The notes below the pieces were generated by a model. It worked only from the letters and a program-made list of their open reading frames with translations. It was not told where the DNA came from and did no database searches. From positions 238,916,166 through 238,980,165 of the forward strand of contig CM077666.1 in assembly GCA_039707655.1 (NCBI GenBank): DNA of 64,000 nucleotides, read 5' to 3'. The translations under genes were made by a program, and so were the position numbers. Shown here in pieces: positions 35,081 through 47,600 of this stretch (positions are counted from its first letter, which is position 1; each line of letters opens with the position of its first letter). The DNA comes from Elymus sibiricus. Its lineage: Eukaryota > Streptophyta > Magnoliopsida > Poales > Poaceae.

Positions 35081-35246
35081 ATCGCTGATGACCCACAAGT
35101 ATAGGGGATCAATCATAGTCCTTTCGATAAGTAAGAGCGTCGAACCCAATGAGGAGCAGAAGGAAATGACAAGCGGTTTTCAGCAAGGTATTCTCTGCAA
35201 GTACTGAAAGTAGCGGTAACAGATAGTTTTGATAGCAAGATAATTC

Positions 35247-35270
35247 GTAACAAGTAACAAGTAACAAGTA
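35247..35270. repeat. gtaacaa short tandem repeat in E9 3' LTR
   Basis: Three full copies of gtaacaa plus a partial copy. Same number in the other LTR at 61193-61216. Confidence 0.75.
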
Positions 35271-36264
35271 TAATAAAGTGCAGCAAGGTGGCCCAATCCT
35301 TTTTATAGCAAAGGACAAGCCGGAACGAACTCTTATAATAAGCAAAGTGTTCTTGAGGACACATGGGAATTTCATCTAGTCACTTTCATCATGTTTGTTT
35401 GATTCGCGTTCGCTACTTCGATAATTTGATCTGTGGGTGGACCGGTGCTTGGGTGTTGTTCTTACTTGAACAAGCCTCCCACTTATGAATACCCCCTGAC
35501 GCAAGCATCTGCAACTACGAAAGAAGAATTAAGATAACTCTAACCATAGCATTAAACATATGGATCCAAATCAGCCCCTTACGGAATAGCGCATAAACTA
35601 GGGTTTAAGCTTCTATCACTCTAGCAACCCATCATCAAATTACTACTCCACAATGCCTTCCCTTAGGCCCAAAGATGGTGAAGTGTCATGTAGTCGACGT
35701 TCACACGACACCACTAAAGGAAGCAACAACATACATATCATCAAAATATCGAACGAATACCAAATTCACATGATTACTTATGACAAGACTTCTCCCATGT
35801 CCTCAAGAACAAAAGTAACTACTCACAAATCATATTCATGTTCAAGATCAGAGGGGTATTGGATAGCATTAAGGATCTGAACATATAATCTTCCACCAAA
35901 TAAACCAACTAGCATCAACTACAAGATGTAATCAACACTACTAGCAACCCACAGGTACCAATCTGAGGTTTTGAGACAAAGATTGAATACAAGAGATGAA
36001 CTAGGGTTTGAGATGAGCTGGTGCTGGTGAAGATGTTGATGAAGATTGGTCCTCCCATGATGAGAGGATCGGTGGTGATGTCGATGGCTTCGATTTCCCC
36101 CTCCCGGTGCCCGGCGGAATCCCTCCGCCAGAGAGCAAAATAGCTCCTGCCCAGGTTCCGCCTCGAGACAGTGGCACTTCATCCCGAAAGTCTTCTTCTG
36201 ATTTTTTTCTAGGGCAAATGGCTTCATATAATAGAAGGAGGGGCCCGGAGGCCTGCCAGGGGCC

Positions 36265-36318
36265 CCACAAGCTTGGGGGGCGCGCCTAGGGGGGTAGGGT
36301 GTGCCCCCAGGCTTGTGG
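36265..36318. other. GC-rich hairpin in E9 3' LTR
   Basis: Outer arms ccacaagcttggggg and cccccaggcttgtgg pair with one mismatch. The centre contains cgcgcc and a g-rich loop. Related hairpins occur at 62221-62255 (other LTR) and 56012-56062 (after pol). Confidence 0.7.
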
Positions 36319-36597
36319 CTGCCTGGTGGGATCCCCTCCTGTTGATTCTTTTGCCAGTATTTTTTATATATTCCAAAATAATTCTCCATAAATTTTCAGG
36401 TCATTTGGAGTTGTGCAGAATAGCTATCTCTGTTTCCCCCTTTCCGGTCCAGAATTCTAGCTGCTGGCATTCTCCCTCTTCATGTGAATCTTGCAAAATA
36501 AGAGAGAAAAGGCATAAGAATTGCGCCATAAAGTGAAATAATGATCAAAAACATAATAATTATCAGTAGGAAATCATGATGCAAATTGGACGTATCA

Positions 36598-36611
36598 ACT
36601 CCCCCAAGCTT
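36598..36611 (-). other. E9 polypurine tract
   Basis: Minus strand aagcttgggggagt, abutting the LTR start tgatacgtcc. Confidence 0.85.
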
Positions 36612-38112
36612 AGACCACGCTTGTCCTCAAGCGAAAGCCGAAATCAGTAATCATGACCACATGTTTAGAGAGAGAGGTGTCGATAAAAATAAAATACAGA
36701 TGAGCATCATGATCTTTATTTTAACAGCCATATATCATCATAAAACTTCTCATGAAAAGTGACAATTCATCCACAAGTTAAAGTATGAACCATAAACCAA
36801 ATTGAAAACTAATAAACTATGATCTCAGTCATTGAAGCAATTGCAATTCATCATATTATCAGAAGGAGTCTATGTAAGAGCTTTGTTTAGCAAGTTCACA
36901 TACTCAACTATCATTTAGTCTTCTATGATTGCTAACACTCATGACATACTTATGGAGCAAAAGTTTCAGTCAGACACATAGAAAGATAGGGGCTTATAAT
37001 TTTGCCTCCCAACATATTTACCTCAAGGGTAATGTCAACAACAATAACTCACGATCACCTACATCCAACTGGATATATATGCATGGATCAATCCCCACCA
37101 CATGATGCTTGCCAAGGGAGAAAATAAAAATGGAATAGAGGAGAATACTATTGACTCTTGCATGAAAGTAAATACATAAAGTACAAGATAGGCCCTTCGT
37201 AGAGGGAAGCAGAGGTTGTCATGCGCTTTTTGTTTTTGGATGTGCAAGCTCTTAATGTAAAGGAACGTCACTTAATATTGCCCCTTATGATAGCGACATT
37301 TATTATGCAGTCTGTCGCTTTTATTACTCCACCATCACAAGATCATACAAAGCTTATTTTCCCTTACAATAAAAGTTCATACATGTTTAGGAGCAATTTT
37401 TATTGCTTTGCACCGATGACAACTTACTTGAAGGATCTTATTCAATCCATAGGTAGATATAGTGGACCCTCATGGCATGAAACTGGGTTTAAGGGTTTTT
37501 GGATGCACAAGTAGTATCTCTACTTAGTACAGAATTTTGGCTAGTAAAAGATAGGGGGCAAGCACCACATGTTAGAGGATCCAAAACAATATAACTTCTA
37601 TGGGAATATAAGCAAACATAACTCATTACGTTGTCTTCCTTGTCCAACGTCGACTAATTGACATAGAATATTTAATGGGGGCTCACAATCATAAAAGATG
37701 TCCAAGATAGTGTATTTATATGTGAGACCTCTCTTTCTTTATTACTTTTTCATGAATTGCAACAATGACCAATGCTATGTTTGTCAACTTCCAACAAGTT
37801 TTATCAATTATACTTCTTTTATGTGAAGTCATCACTCCCCATGGGATTAGCATATGATCTTACTTTTTATTCTTTATTTATTTCTAAGATTGGATCAACA
37901 AAAGCAAAACACTCAACTCAACTACTCTTTATTATATAACGTTCACACACGATTACATAGATAGATAGATCACTAATCAAGCACTCGAAACTAAATCATA
38001 CTAAAACTTTATTCTTCTAAATCACAAAATAACTAAGGATCGAACTAAGATAGATAATGATGATAAAAAGTGATGATGATACAAGCCAAGGGTGGTGCCC
38101 ATACCCATATAC
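36612..38112 (-). other. E9 non-coding 3' region
   Basis: 1.5 kb, AT-rich, between the second ORF and the polypurine tract. No frame exceeds 100 codons and no domain is recognisable. Athila-type elements commonly have long non-coding DNA here. Confidence 0.7.
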
Positions 38113-38576
38113 TCAATTCTCCTTCTTCGGTGATGGTGGTGATGAAGTGGTGGGCTTGTTCTTCAAAATATTTAATAGGATATCCTTCAAAGTCTGGACC
38201 TCCCGAAGCAACTGCTAAATTGCGGTGGCGTTCTTTTGCACTTCAACCATAATATGTTTATTTTCCAGCCACCATGATCCCTTTCCTGCATCATTCTCAC
38301 TTGGACGGGAAATATCCCAATCGGAAGGTATGTGCATGCGAGGAGTGTTTTCAACCCCATAATTGTGAACCAAATTATGAAAATTGTTCCGATGTAACCT
38401 GTGTAAGGGTCTCCTAGGAGGAAGCCCTTCTTGTACCTCTAGACTCTCATGGCTTGTAGTGCTTCTCACGGCTTGATGAGGATTTGGAGTTGTGTAGATG
38501 CCGACAATGGTACCCCTCTCGGAAGCCGGAGGGTGGACCTCCAACGAATCTCCATCATCTTCTTCCATGGTAACCT
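38113..38576 (-). pseudogene. E9 second ORF, C-terminal part (unknown function)
   Basis: Joins across E10 to the start at 55847 (MSSSSSNNVGDD). This part begins with acidic text (EEDDGDSLEVHPPASERG) and continues HRLHRNNFHNLVHNYG and DWDISRP. An amber stop lies at 38215-38217. In-frame text beyond it, KDILLNILKNKPTTSSPPSP, runs to an opal stop at 38113-38115. The protein is hydrophilic with no membrane segment, so I do not call it envelope-like. I recall the same N-terminus in other wheat Athila-like elements, function unknown. E10 inserted exactly within this ORF. Confidence 0.65.
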
Positions 38577-39997
38577 TGTTGGAGGTATGCCCTAGAGGCA
38601 ATCATGTATGATGATATTTCCGATGTGTTTATGAACCGGTGTAGTCCTCGGATGTTATTAATGATACTTGTTGACAAGTGCGTGACTTGTCTGTGAGATC
38701 TTGTGTTGTATGATACATCCTAAAATGGTCCCTAGTTGTAAGTGACGTGTGGGCACACGTCGGACTAGACTAGTATGCAATACGGTGGAAGGTTTTGTCT
38801 CACTAGCCATGGAGCATGTGATGCTGCCGAACTGCATGGATCTGATCGGATCCAAGATAGGATACGGGTGACCGGATCCGAGCTCGGATGGATATCGGAT
38901 TGGACAGACCCAACTATGAGACACAGCGATAGGTCATCTGTGAGTCTCTAGTACACATACGTTCTGGGTCCTCGGACCTTAGCTGACGCATGTGCTCGGG
39001 ATGGTGACCGACCTGCTTTGGGCCAACCAAATGCTACTCCGTAACTGGGTAGTTATAAAGGTAGGTTTCGGGCTTGTCCAGACCCATGCTACGAGACATG
39101 GTTAAGCAAGATGGGATTTGCCCCTCCGATGAGGAGAGATATACTCTGGGCCCCTCGTGTGATCCGACTTGTATAAGCATGGCCATGCGACGAGGATTAT
39201 GAGATAATCCGAGGTGTTGGTCGGATTCACAGAAACGAGAGAGAGGTCGGGCTGTAACAGGGATGGCCACATCGCCTTGAGCCCGACAACATATATCGTG
39301 TGGGAAAGGGAACGGAAGTATGACGTACATGTTCGCCAACCGGCTTCATAGTCTACTTGGTGGTCGGCACGCCTTGCTAGAGGCCGCTACCTGCCGAGCA
39401 GTTCGGAGGTGATCCGAACTGCGACCAAGCCGACTTGAACCTAAGGGGTCGCGCGCTTAAGGGAAGGAACCTACGAGGTCGGATCCGAGGAAACTGCGGA
39501 TGTGATCTGAGCTTGACTTGGATCGTGACCGAGTAGACTTTGGGCTTTAGGATCTGTGTGAGGCCCAAGTGTTGAGCCCACGACGGATGCCTATATATAG
39601 TGGAGGTACAGCACGCTTATGAAATGATCGCTTTGGCGTCATCATTAGGGCTTTGCATGTGTTGCAACTAGCCACCTCCACGTGCCGCAGGCTGTGCGAT
39701 CGGACCTAGCAATCCGCCGCATAGCGTTCCTCCCGCATGCGCGGGTACCATTAGAGGTGGTGCAATTGTGCCACTCCGGCGAATCTGTTCGTGGGACTTG
39801 GTGATCAGCTATACGTGGGAGATCGACGAGGAGGAGACGACTCCGGAGACGCGCTGCCACGACTTTACTTCCGCTGCACGGCACTGCGCGTCTAGTGGTA
39901 ATGATCTGTGATCCATCTCTGTTAGCATGTTCCTGGTTGTTCCGCGGGTAGGAAAATTTTAATGTGCAGTCGACGCACCCTACCGTAGAACCCAACA
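38577..39997 (+). repeat. E10 5' LTR (1421 bp)
   Basis: Matches 54233-55763 except for the 106-bp MITE and its TSD in the latter, one 1-bp indel and about 2% substitutions by eye. TATA box at 39591-39600. Confidence 0.93.
39591..39600 (+). promoter_or_regulatory. TATA box of E10 5' LTR
   Basis: CTATATATAG about 400 bp before the LTR end; conserved at 55356-55365 and in E4. Confidence 0.65.
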
Positions 39998-39998
39998 G

Positions 39999-40010
39999 TG
40001 GTATCAGAGC
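39999..40010 (+). other. E10 primer-binding site (initiator tRNA-Met type)
   Basis: TGGTATCAGAGC, one base after the 5' LTR end. Confidence 0.9.
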
Positions 40011-41294
40011 CTCTGTTATAGGATTTGGATTCAGATTGTATGCATATTAGATATGTGGAGGCAGCAGATGAGATCTGTTGTCATTTAAGGTATCGGCTAT
40101 GTGCACGGTTGATGAGATCAATTGCACAAGGGATCGTTGAGGCTATGTTTTCTGATGATCGGAATCGATGAGGTTGTGACACAACCTAACCCTACCGGTC
40201 GGTTTCCGCCATCGGGGTTAATAGTGAAACGTAAATCCGATTCGGATTCGTGGTGATCGATGAGATCGGTCTGATCGGAAAATTTGGCGTGATCGGAGTA
40301 CAGATCCGATCTGTGATTTCCGAAGAACGTCGGGTGCTGCCCCTTCGAACCCCACCCGCTAACCGGCTAGCGGGACCGCCGTATGCGTAGCGCCATAGAT
40401 TTCGTACATGTTCACTCAAACCGGTAGAATGCGATTCTATGCATAACTTTGTTTTGCAGGTTTGATGTGAATAGTATGGCTCATGTGTATGTGATGCATG
40501 TGTGTAAATTATACATGGCCCGCGCGTCATGATTTGTCAGCCGGTAGGAGCCAAAGTGCTGTCATTATAATGTATAACGACCTGCGTGTCGACTTGTGAT
40601 TCTCTGTAAATTCATTACTAGTTGTAGTAGTTGGAGGACAGAGATCAAGTCACTGCTCGGATAGAGATCTGAGGTGGTGTTCCGGTATGACAAGATGGAG
40701 CCGAACTGGTCCTCGGAGTTGGAGCCGACCTGGTCCTCGGACGTCCATGAAGGAGCCATACTATTTCACAGTATTTATTTATTTGTGATTGATATTGCTT
40801 CTTGTCTTCTACACATGTTAATAAAAATGGTAGAAAGATCCCTTGTTAATATCAAGCAAATTGCCATCCCCGATGTTGCACCTTCGCACGTCAAGTACGT
40901 CTAGTAGTGGGCTCATAAAATTGGGGTGCTGCTAGGTGTCCTTAAACTGAAGGGTTCGTGTCAGACACGGACATGCACTGCATCAGGTTAACTTGACAAG
41001 GCTATCAAAACGGTTTTGGGCCTTGTGGCAAAAGAGGTCGGGAGTCGTGGTATGAGATACCAACCCAGCCGACAGGAGTCGTATAGAGATACGATTAGCA
41101 AAGAGTTGCTTACCGGATAGTCACTTTGGCTAGCAGTGATGCTAAAGCTCACTAGTCGGATTGCACTACTCGGATCCTGGATCACTGGAAGTTGCAGAGG
41201 GATGCCAACTTCAATGGGAGTATATCTGTTTAGGCTTGATTTACTCTACATAAACACAGTGCTTAGTGTTTGCATATATTTTTGTTGTAGATCA
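40011..41294 (+). other. E10 untranslated leader
   Basis: 1.28 kb without a supported ORF, ending just before the gag start at 41295. Collinear with the E4 leader. Confidence 0.75.
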
Positions 41295-42811
41295 ATGGCC
41301 CCACCTGCTCAACCCAACTTTGCATTGAAATCAATCTTGGAAAAGGATAAACTTACTGGAACAAATTTTACCACCTGGTATAGAAATTTGAGAATTGTTC
41401 TCAAGCATGATAAGAAGGAACATGTTCTAGAGAATCCACTTCCAGATGAACCTGCCGAGAATGCTAATGCCACAACAAGGAATGCCTACCAGAAACTCGT
41501 TGATGATTCAACGGAGATCAGCTGTCTGATGCTGGCTTGTATTGAGCCCGATTTGCAACAGCATTTCGAAAACGTTGAGGCTTTCGATATGATCGAGAAT
41601 CTCAAGAGCATGTTTCAGATGCAGGCTAGGACCGAAAGGTTCAACGTCTGGCGATCCTTGATGGATTGTAAGCTGAAGGAGGGTGATCCACTGAGCCCGC
41701 ATGTGATCAAGATGATCGGATACGTGCAAGCTTTGGAACGCTTAGGCTTCCCGCTCTTGGATGAGCTGGCTACCGATGCAGTTCTGGGTTCTCTTCTAGC
41801 TAGCTATGGGACGTTCATTTCGAACTATCATATGCATGGCATGGATAAGAACCTCACTGAACTGCATGGGATGCTTAAGGTGGCAGAGCAGGATATTAAG
41901 AAAGGCACGCATCAAGTGTTGATGGTGCAGAATTTGGGCAAGTTCAAGAAAAGTTGGTCCAAGAAAAGGGCTAAGGCAAAAGGCAAGGAGAAGGAATCTG
42001 TTCCGAGCTCCGCTGCTACGCCGAAGTCTGGACCGGACTCGGGAACTGTTTGCTATCACTACAAAGAGACCGGTCACTGGAAGAGGAACTGTAGCAAGTG
42101 GCTTGCCGAGCATGGCAAGAAGGCCGGAAGTGCGACTTCGGGCAAAGGTACACTTGTTACATATGTTATAGACATTTACCTTGCTGACATACCTAGTAGC
42201 TCTTGGGTATTTGATACCAGATCGGTTGTTCATATTTGCAACTCGATGCATGGGCTGGTAAGAACTAGGCGTGTGTCACAAGGGGAGATTGACATCAGGG
42301 TCGGCAACAAAGCAAGAGTTTCTGCGTTGGAGGTTGGCACGATGCAACTCCAACTACCTTCCGGATTCATTTTGGAATTGAATAATTGTTATTATATTCC
42401 TGCGCTTAGTCAGAACATTATTTCTACCTCATGTTTGATGAGTCAGGGTTATGAATTCAATTTAAAGGACAATGGTTGTTCAATATCTTTGAATGGAATG
42501 TTCCACGGCTATGCACCCATAGTTGATGGGTTATTTATTTTGAATCTGGAATCTGAACCTGTCTATAATGTGAATGTCAAGAGGCATAAGCCTAATGAGA
42601 TAAATCCAACATACTTCTGGCATTGCAGGCTTGGACACATTAGTCTGAAACGCATGAAGAAGCTCCATGACGATGGGCTTCTAACTTCGTCTGACTTCGG
42701 GTCGTTCGAGACATGTGAATCATGCCTCCTCGGCAAGATGACTAAGTCACCTTTTGCAAAGAGTTGCGAAAGGGCGTCCGAGCTGTTGGAACTGATACAC
42801 AGCGATGTGTG
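41295..42811 (+). pseudogene. E10 gag-pol part 1: gag, protease, integrase zinc region
   Basis: Start chosen at MAPPAQPNFALKS because E4 and E11 gags begin equivalently; the frame is open further upstream without meaning. Gag fills residues 1-~240. The knuckle at 253-266 reads CYHYKETGHWKRNC, so its second Cys is Tyr; E4 keeps Cys. The protease site near 306-309 reads FDTR where DTG is required. Both are single G-to-A changes (42061, 42219), so gag RNA binding and protease would fail. The integrase HHCC region (HCRLGH...CESCLLGK) and the first catalytic Asp (HSDVC) follow. At 42811 the frame is cut by E11; text after 42812 is E11 LTR. Confidence 0.9.
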
Positions 42812-43267
42812 TGTTGGGGAACGTTGCATGGGAAACAAAAATTTTCCTATGCACACACAAGATCTATCCATGGTGATGAGCATCTACGAGAGGAAGAGTG
42901 AATCTACATACCCTTGTAGATCGCTAAGTGGAAGCGTTAAGAAACGCGGTTGATGTAGTCGAACGTCTCCGTGATCCAAATCGCAAGTCGTCCCTCGATC
43001 CGATCACGAACTAGTGCCGAACGGACGGCACCTCCGCGTTCAACACACGTACGGCTTGATGACGCCTTCACCTCCTCGATCCAGCGAGCGATGATGAAGT
43101 AGTAGATGAGTTCCGGCAGCACGACGGTGTGGTGATGGTGGTGAGGAACAATCTCTGCAGGGCTTCGCCAAGCACTACGGAGATTATGACGGGAGAACTA
43201 TAGGGTTAGGGTTGCCGACACACGGCTTGGGAAATCTTGATGTATCCCGTGTGCTAGCCCTGCCCCT

Positions 43268-43277
43268 CTATTTATAT
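43268..43277 (-). promoter_or_regulatory. TATA box of E11 3' LTR
   Basis: Minus strand ATATAAATAG; same box in the 5' LTR at 50379-50388. Faces leftward, out of the element into E10 DNA. Confidence 0.65.
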
Positions 43278-43396
43278 GTTGAGCCCTGGGGTCTAAACTT
43301 GGAGAGAAAACCTCCACAATGTCGGTTTTGCCCGCACAAGGTCGGTTTGGCCCGCACGGAAAGAGTCCAACTCAGATTCCAGCAGTACCGCGTACA

Positions 43397-43490
43397 AGCG
43401 GTAGTACCGCTTACGATAAGCGGTAGTACCGCCTGTAGCGGTAGTACCGCTTACGATAAGCGGTATTACCGCCTGTAGCGGTAGTACCAC
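43397..43490. repeat. Imperfect-palindrome minisatellite in E11 3' LTR
   Basis: Alternating units agcggtagtaccgc separated by ttacgata or ctgt, about 94 bp. Each unit is nearly self-complementary. The array is about 45 bp longer in the 5' LTR (50507-50643). Confidence 0.8.
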
Positions 43491-44637
43491 CCCAGACGCC
43501 AGCAAAACTTCCTTTTGCACCTTGCCTAAGCCTCGTGGGCTTTACCCCTTGGCCCAAATAAAGTGTTCTCGTACCCGAACATTTCGGGAAAATCCGGAAC
43601 CCCTTCCGGTGAATTCCAGAACCCTTCCGGAGATCAAAACACTATTATCACATATATCAATCTTTACCTCCGGACTCTTCCGGAGATCCTCGTCATGTCC
43701 GGGATCTTATCCGGGACTCCGAACAACCTTCGGTCACCAACACAATAACTCAACTATACTAATCGTCACCAAACGTTAAGTGTGTAGACCCTGCGGGTTC
43801 GAGAACTATGTAGACATGACCGAGACACCTCTACGATCAATAACCAATAGCGGGACCTGGATGCCCATATTGGCTCCTACATATTCTACGAAGATCTTTA
43901 TCGGTCGAACCTCTATGTCAAGGATTCAGTTAATCCCGTATGCTGTTCCCTTTGTTCTTCGGTATGTTACTTGCCCGAGATTCGATCGTCGGTATCTCTA
44001 TACCTAGTTCAATCTCGTTACCGGCAAGTCTCTTTACTCGCTCCGTAATACAAGATCTCGTGGCTAACACTTTAGTCACATTGCTTGCAAGGCTCATTGT
44101 GATGTTGTATTACCGAGTGGGCCCTGAGATACCTCTCCGTCACACGGAGTAACAAATCCCAGTCTTGATCCATGCCAACCGAACAGACACCCTCGGAGAT
44201 ACCTGTAGAGCACCCTTATAGTCACCCAGTTACGTTGCGACGTTTGATACACACAAGGTACTCCTCCGATGTCAGGGAGTTGCATGATCTCATGGTCATA
44301 GGAACAGATACTTGACATGCAGAAAACAATAGCAATAAACTGACACGATCATATGCTACGTTTACAGTTTGGGTCTTGTCCATCACATCATTCTCCTAAT
44401 GATGTGATCCCGTTATCAAATGACATCTCATGTCCATGGCCAGGAAACCTTCACCATCTTTTGATCAACGAGCTAGTCAACTAGAGGCTTACTAGGGACA
44501 CAGTGTTGTCTATGTACCCACACATGTATTTGAGTTTCCAATCAATACAATTATAGCATGGATAATAAACGATTATCATGAACAAGGAAATATAATAATA
44601 ACCAATTTATTATTGCCTCTAGGGCATATTTCCAACA

Positions 44638-44650
44638 GTCTCCCACTTGC
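44638..44650 (-). other. E11 polypurine tract
   Basis: Minus strand gcaagtgggagac directly before the 3' LTR; same purine motif as E10 at 54220-54232. Confidence 0.85.
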
Positions 44651-44687
44651 ACTAGAGTCAATAATCTAGTTCACATCACTATGTGAT

Positions 44688-47600
44688 TTACATTGTAATG
44701 AATCGAACACCCATGCAGTTCTGGTGTTGTTCATGTTTAGCCCTTGGAAGAGGTTTAGTCATCGGATCTGCAACATTCAGATCTGTGTGTACTTTGCAAA
44801 TATTTATGTCGTCCTCCTCGATGTAATCGCGGATGGAATTGAAATGTCGCTTTATGTGTCTGGTCCTCTTGTGAAATCTTGGTTCCTTGGCTAGAGCAAT
44901 GGCACCAGTATTATCACAAAACAGAGTCATTGGGTTAAGCGCACTAGGCACTACTCCAAGATCTGTCATGAACTCCTTCATCCAGACACCTTCCTTCGCC
45001 GCCTCCGAGGCAGCGATGTACTCCGCTTCGCATGTAGAATCGGCTACCACGCTTTGCTTGGAACTGCACCAGCTAACCGCACCCCCATTAAGAATAAATA
45101 CGTATCCGGTTTGTGACTTAGAGTCATCCGGATCAGTGTCAAAGCTTGCATCGACGTAACCCTTTACGACGAGCTCTTGATCACCTCCATAAACGAGAAA
45201 CATGTCCTTAGTCCTTTTCAGGTACTTCAGGATATTCTTGACCGCCGTCCAGTGTTCCATTCCTGGATCACTTTGAAACCTTCCGACCATACTTATGGCA
45301 AGGCTGACATCGGGTCTTGTGCACAGCATTGCATACATGATAGAGCCTATGGCTGAAGCATAGGGGATGACACTCATCTTTTCTCTATCTTCTACAGTCA
45401 CTGGGCATTGAGTCTTACTCAACTTCACACCTTGCAATACAGGCAAGAACCCCTTCTTGGACTGATCCATTTTGAACTTCTTCAAAACTTTGTCAAGGTA
45501 TGTGCTTTGTGAAAGTCCTATTAAGCATCTCGATCTATCTCTATAGATCTTGATGCCTAATATGAAAGCAGCTTCTCCTAGGTCCTTCATTGAAAAACTC
45601 TTGTTCAAATATTCCTTCACGCTTTCCAACATTTCTATATTGTTTCCAATCAGTAATATGTCATCCACATATAATATTAGAAACGCTATAGAGCTCCCAC
45701 TCACTTTCTTGTAAATACAAGCTTCTCCGTAAACTTGTATAAACTCGAACGCTTTGATCACCTCATCAAAGTGAAGATTCCAACTCCGAGATGCTTGCAC
45801 CAGTCCATAAATGGATCACTGGAGTTTGCAAACTTTGTCAGCATTCTCTGGATCGACAAAACCTTCTGGTTGCATCATATACAACTCTTCCTTAAGGAAA
45901 CCGTTAAGGAACGCTGTTTTGACATCCATCTGCCAAATTTCATAATCGAAAAAGGCAGCTATTGCTAACATGATTCTGACGGACTTAAGCATCGCTACGG
46001 GTGAGAAGGTCTCATCGTAGTCAACTCCTTGAACTTGTGAAAAACCCTTTGCCACAAGTCGAGCTTTATAGACGGTGACATTACCGTCCGCGTCCGTCTT
46101 CCTCTTAAAGATCCATTTGTTCTGAATGGCCTTACGCCCTTCAGGTAATACTTCCAAAGTCCATACTTTGTTTTCATACATGGATCCCATCTCGGATTTC
46201 ATGGCCTCTAACCACTTCTCGGAATCCGGGCCCATCATCGCTTCTCCATAGCTCGTAGGTTCGTCGTTGTCCAACAACATGACTTCTAAGACAGGGTTGC
46301 CGTACCACTCAGGAGCAGTATGCGTCCTTGTCGACCTACGAGGTTCGATAGCAACTTGATCCAAAGCTTCATGATCATCATCATTAACTTCCTCTTCAGC
46401 TGTTGTAGGCTCTACAGAAACATCTTTCTGCGCTGCGCTACTTTCAGGTTGAAGTAAAGGTTCAACAACCTCATCAAGTTCTATCTTCCTCCCACTCAAT
46501 TCTTTCGAGAGAAACTCTTTCTCAAGAAATGTTCCGTTTTTAGCGACAAACACTTTGCCTTCGGATCTGAGGTAGAAGGTATACCCAACTGTCTCTTTTG
46601 GGTATCCTATGAAGACGCATTTCTCCGCTTTGGGTTCCAGCTTTTCAGGCTGAAGCTTTTTGACATAAGCATCACATCCCCAAACTTTAAGAAACGACAG
46701 CTTTGGCTTCTTGCCAAACCAAAGTTCATATGGCGTCGTCTCAACGGATTTCGATGGTGCCCTATTTAAAGTGAATGCAGCTGTCTCTAATGCATAACCC
46801 CAAAACGATAGTGGCAAATCGGCAAGAGACATCATAGATCGCACCATATCCAATAAGGTTCGATTACGACGTTCGGACACACCATTACGCTGTGGTGTTC
46901 CAGGCGGTGTCAGTTGTGAAACAATTCCACATTGTCTTAAGTGACTGCCAAACTCATAACTCAGATATTCTCCTCCTCGATCAGATCGTAGGAATTTAAT
47001 CTTCTTGTTACGATGATTCTCAACTTCACTCTGAAATTGTTTGAACTTTTCAAATGTTTCAGACTTGTGTTTCATTAAGTAAATATACCCATATCTACTT
47101 AAGTCATCAGTGAAGGTGAGAAAGTAACGATAACCACCGCGCGCCTCAATACTCATCGGACCGCACACATCAGTATGTATGATTTCCAACAAGTCACTTG
47201 CCCGTTCCATTGTTCCAGAGAACGGCGTTTTAGTCATCTTGCCCATGAGGCACGGCTCGCATGTGTCAAGTGATTCAAAATCAAGTGACTCCAAAAGTCC
47301 ATCAGCATGGAGCTTCCTCATGCGTTTTACGCCAATATGACCTAAACGGCAGTGCCACAAGAAAGTGGTATTATCATTATCAATTCTACATCTTTTGGCA
47401 TCAATGTTATGAACATGTGTATCATTACTATCGAGATTCAATAAGAATAAACCCCTCACTTCGGGTGCATGACCATAAAAGATATTACTCATATAAATAG
47501 AACAACCATTATTCTCTGATTTAAATGAGTAACCGTCTCGCAATAAACAAGATCCAGATATAATGTTCATGCTTAACGCAGGCACCAAATAACATTTATT

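Larger units (their letters stand above)
35086..36597 (-). repeat. E9 3' LTR (1512 bp)
   Basis: Pairs with 61032-62534; roughly 4% substitutions over the first few hundred bases by eye. It includes gtaacaa tandem repeats (35247-35270), a GC-rich hairpin (36265-36318) and no credible gene. Confidence 0.92.
42812..44637 (-). repeat. E11 3' LTR (1826 bp)
   Basis: Plus orientation tgttggggaacg...catatttccaaca. Contains the minisatellite 43397-43490 and a minus-strand TATA box at 43268-43277. Confidence 0.95.

Noticed and set aside
35247..35270. gtaacaa repeats considered as a CRISPR-like or telomere-like array
   Set aside because: Only three short direct copies without spacers, inside an LTR and repeated at 61193-61216; eukaryotic context.
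36612..38112. Possible envelope-like gene between E9 second ORF and 3' LTR
   Set aside because: No frame over 100 codons, no membrane or signal segment; treated as non-coding.
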